A stretch of 64,000 bases of DNA from Solen grandis (lineage: Eukaryota > Mollusca > Bivalvia > Adapedonta > Solenidae). The stretch lies in NCBI GenBank assembly GCA_021229015.1, contig CM037792.1, positions 3,345,933 to 3,409,932 on the forward strand, in the 5' to 3' direction. The translations under genes and the position numbers were made by a program. Shown piece by piece: positions 24,727-32,981 of the stretch (within the stretch, counting starts at the first letter, position 1; every line of letters begins with the position of its first letter). The notes under the pieces are model-generated. The model worked only from the letters and a program-made list of their open reading frames with translations, was not told the DNA's origin and searched no databases.

Positions 24727-25779
24727 CTGAAAACAAAAACGTGAAGACGTTCTCTATTCAAAAATATATCAGAACAGAAATGGGAAAAATCTATTCTGGC
24801 CATGGTTACTTTTTATTGATTTTTTATTCATTTGATTATGATGTGTGAAATGAATCATGTTTTGGACCATACTAGTTTTTTACACGGCCGACTTGGTTTA
24901 AGACACTATTGAACATTAATTTCACCATATTACATACATAGAAATCTTAAAGTTTGGCTTATCTAATACGAATATGTTAAATAAAATTGTCCTTCGGCCG
25001 TCACAGCTACAAGATCTATTTGATGAGGGGAATCGATAAAACAGTTCTAAATAACAAGCCACAGTTTCCTCTTTACTTTTCCAATTTATGTTTAACGCAG
25101 TATAAGGACTCTCATTCCTTTGAATCAACCAAATGAGTAAGAATATATCATTCCTATGAAGAATATTAACCAGATCTCTTAATCACATAGTTTTCTCGTT
25201 TCTTGTTATTAATTAATTACAGGATGACTTGATAGTAGTCCCAGTCTTAAACAACGTTTACTTTGCTTCTTTATTTCATATCCCCCAAATTTAAAAAGTT
25301 CTTAGGATGAAAACCCATGGTCTTTCTGATAGTTTAATGAAGTAGACTTTAGTTCTATTTAAGTCTCATAGTTCAAGACATTTAAAATCGTATGATTCCC
25401 ATTAAAATATTCTGTGAAAATAATGTTCATCGACACATTTAACCATGTTCAAATGACAGCCATTCTATGGAAAATGTCATAAAATTGACGAAGATATATG
25501 GAATATGCAATTCAAGTTTTTTTTTAAACAATTTAATGGTCTTTACTAATGTATTGTAGTATTATAGTCTTCAACGAGAATTTACAAATTGCATATCTTA
25601 ACAAATCTTTAAAACACATTTGTTCTCTGTCCGATGAATATGTACTACTTTTAGAGGAATAATATTCCTTTAATGAAAATATTTTTATATCCACTTTTAA
25701 ATATGTTATATGAATTCAGATGAACAAGACTCCCCATTCTTCTCTATATTCCTTTTTCTCAAAGACAGCATAAACAAAA

Positions 25780-25815
25780 TTACTGAATTCAAAACCATTT
25801 GTTGCTGATGTGTGA
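25780..25815 (-). pseudogene. Type-B exon copy B6, truncated
   Basis: Only the donor-side end remains (AAAACCATTTGTTGC beside ATTACTGAATTC on the plus strand). It then jumps to the block that normally follows the exon (GATGTGTGAAAT), which indicates an internal deletion of the unit. Confidence 0.45.
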
Positions 25816-25910
25816 AATAATCATGTTTTGAACCATAATTGTTTATAACACGGCCGACTTGGTTTAAGACACTATTGAACATTAATTTACCATATTACAT
25901 ATTACAGGAG

Positions 25911-25952
25911 TGACGTCATCAGATTATTTGCGCATGTGCGGCGGCCATATTG
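25911..25952. promoter_or_regulatory. Promoter-like motif cluster (CRE, NRF1-like, YY1-like)
   Basis: Within 42 bases lie a full CRE (TGACGTCA), an NRF1-like TGCGCATGTGC and a YY1-like GCGGCCATATTGG, the only locally GC-rich stretch. It sits at the upstream edge of the minus-strand exon array. The motifs fit a TATA-less promoter. No initiator or transcript can be confirmed. Confidence 0.35.
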
Positions 25953-26039
25953 GTTTTCTAGCATGACATCTAATTTTAGAATGACATCATGATTTATATT
26001 TATTAATGGCATCATGATCTATATTTAGATTGACATTAT

Positions 26040-26285
26040 GATCTATATTTAAAAATGACATCAAATATACAGAGTTGACTTGTACATTCGACCTAGGGTT
26101 AAGGACACAGAGGGTCAAGTCCTTAGGCTTAGGCGGAGACACATGGTAAACACCAAAGTACATTAGATACAACAGAGGTATTGATAGTCCCAAGTATATA
26201 CAGAGCTGACTTGTATATTCAGTCATAGGTCTTAATCACGGACATTGAGGGTCAGGTCCTCAGCCTTAGACGGGGACTATACAAA
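26040..26285. repeat. Two-copy ~150-bp tandem repeat
   Basis: ATATACAGAG(T/C)TGACTTGTA starts two copies that both continue through GAGGGTCA(A/G)GTCCT(T/C)AG and end (A/T)AG(G/A)CGG(A/G)GAC. The 79-aa minus-strand ORF is a by-product. Confidence 0.7.
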
Positions 26286-27770
26286 GTCTTATAACAATAA
26301 TGTTATCAACATATGATCATCATACAATAAACATACAATAAATATAATTAATCTTTATCAAACAATATTTGGAAAACATAGAAAAAAAATATTAACGGCA
26401 TTACTTACGATGTGAACAGATCAACGTTCTGTTATAAAATGAACTCAACACTCATGTTTTACGTGTAATCTGCCGTTTATGGTCAAAGTATTTCCGGAAA
26501 CTATATTTAGAAATGTATTTAGCACTGTACAACTAGAATAAACCAGAATTAATCAGTTGTTATCTAAAATTAACTATGACTTTGATCAGCAACCAATCAG
26601 AAAAGAAATGCAAAATCGCATCACACACACACACACACACACATCTCCGGTTATTATTTTTGGAAATGTATTTCCAGTGTACAACTAGAGTAAACCAGAG
26701 ATAACTGGTTTACAATTTGAACCGACCAATGCCATGTCTTCATTTTATGTCGATTGAACAAGTCTAGACATGTTGTCTAAAATAACTATGACTTAGATCA
26801 ACAACCAATCAGAAAAGCAATGCAGAATCGCAACCAATAACATGTTTCATTACATGAATAGGCATGACATTGCACAACAACCAGCAATCATTTTTACTCC
26901 ATGAACCCATGAGGCGTATACACACACACGCACACTATTCAAACAAAATCATAGAATGTGTTCATTGTTCTGAAAATGAAATGGACATGTTGAATAAGGT
27001 AAACTTTTTAATTTATAAATCACCTACTTTTTTTCCTCAGTATCCAATTTTATATCACACAACAAAAAATTTCAAAAAAGTTAATTATATTTTTTTTTTC
27101 GAAATCAAAATCCCTTGCACAAAAAGTCAAACTGATCACTCCAAAAGCATTCACAGAAAGAACGAAATCGTCAAATTTTTGCGCCAAATTCTTTTGTATA
27201 AAAATGTTTAAAGATGTGTTGGAAGATCAATAATCAATATTATGGATATGATTGAGCCACTTGATTTTAACTTAAAACACATGTTTATGTTTAATCGATA
27301 TAATCCTGGAGTGGACGGGTGAAAGTGCAACCGTGTCAACAGGAAAAACTAATTAAAAAGTCATTAACTCTTTCAGTTTATTAAATTCTAATATTATTCG
27401 AATATAAGTATAAACATTCATTAAATGAACGAATTTTGTTATTTTGATTTCAGAAATCAGTTTATTGATATTGTTTGAGTGCAAATCAATGCTAAACACA
27501 TGATTGATCCGATATGGATTAATTATCGATTATATATACAAAAAAAACACACAAATATTTCCCTCTTTTTCTGCTCTAACATTTAGTCATTTGAGTATAC
27601 GAATATTGTTATTTTGATTATTTAGAACTCATTTTTTTATTGTTTAAGTGCAAATCAAGTCTTAATATATGATTGATCTGATATTGATTATTTATCGATT
27701 TTATATATATCATACAAAATTCAGTATTTCTTTTTTTTTCACTACTATTTAGTCATTTGAGCATACAAAT
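26286..27770. other. Intergenic with (AC)n and small duplications
   Basis: It contains an (AC)10 tract (26622-26642) and two diverged copies of a block with TGACTTTGATCAGCAACCAATCAGAAAA (26578 and 26790 areas). Two CCAAT-like motifs (CCAATCAG) fall in these blocks. A 115-aa plus-strand ORF (26864-27211) is Lys/Ile/Phe-rich with no domain. No gene is called. Confidence 0.45.
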
Positions 27771-27789
27771 AGTAACTAGATTCAAAATA

Positions 27790-28103
27790 AATCGGACCGG
27801 AAGTCCATGATGAATAAAAACCGGAAATGACGTCATTAAATGTAAAAAATTACTCTATCTTTCTAAGTTTTTATCCGATTTGCAAATTTTATAGCTATGG
27901 AAAGCTCAAAGTGAGATTTTCTTTGAACTCTTAACGAGTCCATGATGAATAAAAACCGGAAATGACGTCATCAAATGTAAAAAATGACTCTATCTCCCTT
28001 AGTTGTTAACCGATTTGAATCATTTTCATAGCTATGAAAAGTTCAAAGTGAGATCTTTGCTTTGAACTCTCTTTACCGGAAGTCCATGAGGAATAAAAAC
28101 CGG
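27790..28103. repeat. Tandem repeat with ETS and CRE motifs, left part
   Basis: Units of about 130-150 bases carry CCGGAAGTCCATGATGAATA, AACCGGAAATGACGTCAT and TTCATAGCTATGAAAAG. Each complete unit has an ETS-like CCGGAAGT and a perfect CRE (TGACGTCA at 27828 and 27963). The third unit is cut at 28103 by the foldback element. Confidence 0.8.
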
Positions 28104-30330
28104 TGTAACAGTCAGGTTTTTCCCCAGTCAGATTTTTCCCCGGGGAAGAAACTAACTAGTCAGGTTTTTCCCTACCCAGTCAGTTTTTTTCCCCCTCTAT
28201 CTTAAAGGTTTTAGAGGTGGGGAAATCCTGGACTAGTCAGTTTTTTCCCCCAATCTTATATATTGCGTGTGATTGTTGGGAAATTCTGGACTAGTCAGTT
28301 CCCCCCCCCCCCTATCGAATATATTGTGCGTGATGGTGGGGAAATTCTGGCCGAGTCAGTTTTTTCCCCCTGTCATTTAGATAGTATTGATGGTGGGGAA
28401 ATTCTTGACCAGTCAGTTTTTCCCCCCTATCTAATATTTTCACAAGAGATGGTCGGGAAATTCTGGACCAGTCAGTTTTTTTCCCCTGTCATTTAGATTG
28501 TTTGCGATGGTGGGGAAATTCTGGACCAGTCAGTTTTTCCCCTCATCTAGTATTTTACACGAGATGGTGGGGAAATTCTTGACCAGTCAGTTTTTTCCCC
28601 TTGTCATTTAGATAGTTTGTGATGGTAGGGAAATTCTGGACCAGTCAGTTTTTTTCCCCCTGTCATTTAGATTGTTCGTGATGGTGGGGAAATTCTTGAC
28701 CAGTCAGTTTTTTTCCCCCTTATTTGATATTTTTACGCAAGATGGTAGGGAAATTCTTGACCAGTCAGTTTTTTTCCCCCTCTGATTTAGATTGTTTGTG
28801 ATGGTGGGGAAATTCTTGACCAGTCAAGTTTTCCCCCAGTCATTTAGATTGTTCGTGATGGTGGGGAAATTCTTGACCAGTCAGTTTTTCCCCTGTCATT
28901 TAGATTGTTCGTGATGGTGGGGAAATTCTGGACCAGTCAGTTTTTCCCCCCTATCTAGTATTTTTACATGAGATGGTGGAGAAATTCTGGACCAGTCAGT
29001 TTTTCTCCCCTGTCTGGTAGATTGTACATAATGGTGGGGAAATTCTGGCCTTGTCAGCTTTTTCCCCCTATCTAAAATATTGTGCGTGATGGTGGGTAAA
29101 TTCTGGCCTAGTCAGTTTTTTTCCCCCTGTCAGGTAGGTTGTGCGTGATGGTGGGGAAATTCTTGACCAGTCAGTTTTTCCCCCCTAATATATTGTGCAT
29201 GACTGTGGGAAAATTCTAGCCTAGTCAGTTTTCCCCTGTCATTTAGAATGTGCATGAAGGTGTGTCCGTATTTTTTTTTTTTATGTGAATTCGTTTTGCC
29301 AAGGGGGAAATTCTTGTGCATGTCAATTGGGAAATTTTATCTAGTCATTTTATCTTTTCCCCCATCTTATATTTTCTTGCCAGTTAATGGTCTTAAGTGT
29401 TTGCATAAAATTGGTGAATGTGTATATCTGTTTACCAATTTTCATTTTTCTTTACAGCTCAATTTAGAATTATAGATAATAATTGAAGTTAGTCATAACG
29501 CAACTGTTCTCAATTTTTCATTCATTTAATGCTCCTTTTCTGTATATGATTTTTTCAAACACCAATACAAACTGCAAGTACATAATAAGCAGTGTTATAT
29601 ACCTAACAAATCTATCACATACAACAATCTTTTAAATGACTCTCTTCTATTTGCTCATTAGATAGGGGGGAAAAACTGACTAGGTCAAAACATCCCAACC
29701 ATCATGCACAAAATAATTTTGGATAGTGGGGGGGGGGGGGGGGGGGGGGGGGAACTGACTAGGCAAAAATTTCCCACCATCTCGCGTAAAAATATAAGCT
29801 CACCACAATCTGAATGACAGAGGAGGAAAAAATGATTAGACCAGAATTTAAAAAAAACCCAGAAAAACTGATGCAGAATTTCCCCACCATCTCGCGTAAA
29901 AATATTAGATAGGGGAAAAAACTGACTGGTCCAGAATTTCCCCACCATCAATACAATCTAAATGACATTAGGGAAAATAACTGACTGGTAAAGAATTTCC
30001 CCCACCATCTCGTGTAAAAATTCTAGATGCGGGGAAAAAACTGACTGGTCCAGAATTTCCCCACCATCACAAACAATCTAAATGACAGGGGGGGGGGAAC
30101 TGACTGGTCAAGAATTTCCCCACCATCTCGCACAATATATCGGATAGGGGGGAAAAACTGACTGGTCCAGAATTTCCCCACAATCACATGCAATATATAA
30201 GATGGGGGGGGGGGGGAACTGACTGGGTGGGGAAAACTTGTCTAGTCAGTTTCTTCCCCTGGGAAAAACTTGACTAGTCAGTTTCTTCCCCGGGGAAGGG
30301 CCGGGAAAAACCCCGGGGAAAAGGGGGGGG
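28104..30330. mobile_element. 2.2-kb foldback made of a ~55-bp G/C-strand-biased minisatellite
   Basis: From 28110 to about 29350, some 18-20 units of GATGGTGGGGAAATTCTGGA + CCAGTCAGTTTTTTCCCCC run in one orientation. From about 29650 to 30310, some 9-10 units run inverted (CTGACTGGTCCAGAATTTCC). A roughly 300-base single-copy spacer sits between. The ends are GGTTTTTCCCCAGTCAG-type and, inverted, CTTGACTAGTCAGTTTCTTC with CCCCGGGG. A 25-base G run lies at 29728-29752. The layout fits a foldback-type element or an inverted duplication of a satellite. Confidence 0.8.
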
Positions 30331-30600
30331 CCTTTAATATTTTCATAGCTATGAAAAAGTGAGATGTATACTTTGAACTCCTTAACCGGAAGTCCATGAT
30401 AAATAAAAAACCGGAAATGACGTCATCACATGTAATCACATGTTAAAATATACCCTTTTTCCCTTAGTTTTCCATTCATTTAATTATTTTTATTACTTTT
30501 GTAAGCTCTAAGTGAGATCTATACTTTGAACTCCTTAACCGGAAGTCAATGATAAAAAAAGAACCGGAAATGACGTCATCACATATAATGACTTCTTTGT
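30331..30600. repeat. Tandem repeat with ETS and CRE motifs, right part
   Basis: The 27790 repeat resumes in mid-unit (TTTCATAGCTATGAAAAAGT) and continues with two more units, with CREs at 30419 and 30571 and CCGGAAGT at about 30387 and 30540. The same array is therefore split by the foldback. Confidence 0.8.
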
Positions 30601-31025
30601 GAATATTGACATCATTTAAAGAAGGCACCAGAGCATTTAATAATCACATACACAGTGACCTATATACCATCAGAAAGAAAAACATCTTACCTACCATGCA
30701 TGAATACGTTTTACTTTGAATCTGGAGTAACACACTTATTGACCTCCATTTACAAATGGTAAGTAGCTTAAAAAAAATTTTTTTTTAAATCGATTTCATT
30801 GTATTCCCATTTTTTAAAAAGTTGGTTGTTTTGAGGATCCTATTGTCAAAGAAAACAAACACATTTTAAGATTTACTTATTTTATTTTGCAATACAATTC
30901 GCTTTTATATGCACACATTTTCCGTTCTAAAATTATACAATTTAGATCTGTTACTTATTTTATTTTGCAATACAAATCGTTTAAACATGCACACATTTTC
31001 TGTTCTACAATTATATTGTCCTTAG
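30600..31025. other. Intergenic with a two-copy ~80-bp repeat
   Basis: TTTACTTATTTTATTTTGCAATACAA followed by TGCACACATTTTC(C/T)GTTCTA occurs twice (30870-31020). Nothing else is recognised. Confidence 0.6.
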
Positions 31026-31027
31026 TC

Positions 31028-31336
31028 TCAAACATAGAAGGTTGAATTGGCCGGAATTCCTGGTGGTCGAAATCTTTTGTTTGATTTTACAGGGGAACTC
31101 ACATTCTGACGTTTTATGGAAGTAGACTTTCTTTCCCTTGGTGGAGAGTCTTGTCTCTTGAGTTCTGACTTGGCCATTTCTACCACTTGTGCCACAGGGG
31201 TAACATATTGAATGGTCGGTTCTTAAGACGTGCCACCATTCTGTGTTTTTTCTACAACGTAGTGTCCTTTATGATTAGGGCGTAGTTTTCCCTCGGCCAT
31301 AAGGCGAAAATGTTGTGACCATCTGTCAATGTTCAT
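31028..31336 (-). pseudogene. Small basic protein relic, Polinton pX-like
   Basis: From ATG at 31336 the frame reads MNIDRWSQHFRLMAEGKLRP then GHYVV, and is interrupted by TAA at 31223-31225. The same frame continues basic and Pro/Ser-rich (SPPRERKSTSIKRQ) to TGA at 31028. A short W-x2-HF-x2-MA-x-GKL start with a basic tail resembles the small adenovirus-pX-like proteins described for Polintons/adintoviruses. That match is from memory and is moderate at best. The in-frame stop indicates a decayed copy. Confidence 0.4.
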
Positions 31337-31446
31337 TATTAGTTTTTATTTATGTCTATTAGTCTTCTCCCCTTATAAACGTATTCATCATCATCATTAT
31401 CACTAGATTCCGAATCTATCTATCCGTGACCAATGACCTTATCGAA

Positions 31447-32057
31447 TCAATTATTGTACTTTTTCAATACTCGTTTAATCACTTTCTTTTTGTTGTCTGA
31501 ATCCAAAATTTCTCGAAGAATTTTCTGATGAACGACGCTTCCTTCTAGTTGAGCCGCTGTTCTAAAAAAATCTGTATACATTCGCATGAATTCTTTTTTA
31601 TCGTCTTCAAAGACAAACTCGTAGGCTTTTGAACGGGCTTTCTCTTCTGAGTTTCCTTCATTTCTATATTCGTAGTATTTTTCATCCCAAATTGTTTCCG
31701 TTTTCTCACCAGTTTTTTTGGCTAAGGATTCAAAATATTCTTTATGTCTTCAATGTAGTCTTGTTCGTCCATAGAACTTTCATTATCAGAACCATCATCG
31801 CAAGTGATCAAATCCCGACGGCCTACTTTACTCGTAGGCTCATCTTCATTACAAGTACGTTCAACTTTTCTTTTCAACACCGCTGGACACCATGCTCTGA
31901 CATGTTTTTGTAAGTTACTAATGTCTGAAAACATAGAACCGCAGTCGTCGCAAGAAATCATGATGTTTTGCAAAGTCTCGACTGGAACAGTATCCTGTCT
32001 CTGTATATCGTTTGGTGGTTCCATTCTACAATCAGTTTCTCTTATAAATTCCATCAC
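31447..32057 (-). pseudogene. C2HC zinc-finger protein relic of a Polinton-like element
   Basis: The first part (31722-32057) has one finger-like motif, CDDCGSMFSDISNLQKHVRA with WC, then an acidic stretch. Near 31735 a one-base frameshift moves the reading to another frame, which stays open (KKTGEKTETIWDEKYYEYRN; RMYTDFFRTAAQLEG) to TGA at 31447. Continued coding character past the shift shows a single ancestral gene of about 200 residues. It lies between the ATPase and pX-like relics on the same strand. Function unknown; zinc-finger proteins next to a packaging ATPase fit the Polinton setting. Confidence 0.55.
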
Positions 32058-32400
32058 ATGCCATGAATAAATCGGTCACTCATTTGTTTCACCGCTTCCG
32101 TAGTCATGTCATCTAATATGATCACATTTCTGACTCTAGGGTCCAAAAACTCCAGATTTTTCCAGATTAAAAGGTACTCCTTTTTTGAATTCTACTTCCG
32201 GAAAAACGTTTCTTTGTATTTCGTCATATAACGGTTGCCATCTCTTCTATAACCAGATAATACGTTGTAGAGCGGGACGAAGTTTTTCATAAGCCCTCTG
32301 TAGTAGCTGTGATACGGAGTAAGTTTTACAGCAAGAGGTCGGTCAGCTGACCATACACGTAAAGGGATGTTGAAAAACAAATTCCTGTCCATTAGTTAAT
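32052..32400 (-). pseudogene. FtsK/HerA (A32-like) DNA-packaging ATPase relic, Polinton/Maverick type
   Basis: Read through frame changes, the minus strand carries the ordered motifs of viral/Polinton packaging ATPases. A QHPFTCMVS lead-in goes into a Walker A region at about 32315-32355 that is broken by a stop and a Gly-to-Cys change. Next are RIIWL and RWQPLYDE (about 32220-32265), then Walker B as NVIILDD (about 32105-32130) followed by MSDRFIHG. At least one further frameshift lies between the last two. The protein stops early, so the C-terminal half is missing. The 66-aa open frame at 32192-32392 is the wrong frame. The gene cannot make an active ATPase as it stands. Confidence 0.65.
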
Positions 32401-32616
32401 GTTGAAGGAGGTATTTTTCTTTTGTGTCTGTACACCTTGAGGAGGAGAAAGAGGATGAACTTCTCCCCCTTGATGAGGTGGAGGAGGAGTCAATTCCGGA
32501 GGAGGAGGTGTTTCATTGACTGTCTTTTCATTTCCATGTTTAAATGCACATTGTCTTAACATATTGTCCCTTCTTGTGAATACTTGTTCACACTCTAAAC
32601 ACTTTATAGAAAACAT
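32392..32616 (-). pseudogene. Zinc-finger plus Pro-rich N-terminal segment, probably of the same ATPase
   Basis: The 74-aa frame starts with a degenerate C2H2-like finger (CLECEQVFTRRDNMLRQCAF, then KHG; one His replaced by Cys), followed by PPPPELTPPPPHQGG and another Pro run. It ends just where the ATPase lead-in begins in another frame. I infer an N-terminal finger and Pro-rich linker split from the ATPase by a frameshift. A separate small protein is possible. Confidence 0.5.
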
Positions 32617-32638
32617 ATTTTATGAACTGAAAAAGGAG

Positions 32639-32738
32639 NNNNNNNNNNNNNNNNNNNNNNNNNNNNNNNNNNNNNNNNNNNNNNNNNNNNNNNNNNNNNN
32701 NNNNNNNNNNNNNNNNNNNNNNNNNNNNNNNNNNNNNN
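32639..32738. other. Assembly gap (100 N)
   Basis: Exactly 100 Ns, the usual placeholder for a gap of unknown length. It separates the Polinton-like relic from the start of the kinase gene. More of the relic, or 5' exons and promoter of the kinase gene, may be missing. Confidence 0.98.
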
Positions 32739-32859
32739 CATTTAGAGATACAGTGATTTAGTTATCTAAATATGTCGCGTACTTTTTTATCAGACGTTAT
32801 CGTAAAAGTTAAACGTGTTTGGTTCAACTTCAATAACGACTCTGCTGTCTCAGAAAAAA

Positions 32860-32981
32860 ATGGATACTAGTTCTGATGTTAGCCAAGAAATCCGACAGCT
32901 GGGGTTCGAAATGTGCCGGGATTCTATTGGAGGTGTGTGGTCCGAGATCCAGGAATCTGCGTTCGAGATTCGGACCCTGAG
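32860..32981 (+). CDS. Choline kinase exon 1
   Basis: It starts at ATG 32860, the first in-frame ATG, and encodes residues 1-40 plus two bases. CRDSIGGVW corresponds to the CHK N-terminal helix region (mammalian CREFLGGAW-like). The donor is GAG|GTAAGA. Untranslated sequence upstream runs to the N gap and contains a short upstream ATG at about 32773. Confidence 0.88.

Larger units (their letters stand above)
17200..25900 (-). repeat. Large tandem/segmental array of ~1-kb exon-bearing units
   Basis: Blocks recur in order along this region: TGGTCTTTACTTA(C/T)GCATTGTAGTATTATTGTCTTCAA (near 21455, 22430, 24420), GTATATTCC/CGAAAG blocks, the type-B exon, TTAAGACACTATTGAACATTA, CCGTCACAGCTACA(G/A)(C/G)ATCTA, sometimes a type-A exon, and GGATGAAAACCCATGGTCTTT. 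Equivalent unit starts lie near 21425, 22397, 24387 and 25507. An older, more diverged part lies at 17.2-18.5 kb, split from the rest by repeat insertions at 18552-21118. This looks like serial duplication of a genomic block carrying exons. I name the exons below; the rest appears intronic. Confidence 0.8.

Noticed and set aside
28104..29350. CRISPR-like array
   Set aside because: The units are contiguous minisatellite repeats without unique spacers, and the window is eukaryotic.
32192..32392. 66-aa minus-strand ORF as a protein
   Set aside because: The motifs of a packaging ATPase appear in a different frame over the same bases, so the open frame is a shadow.
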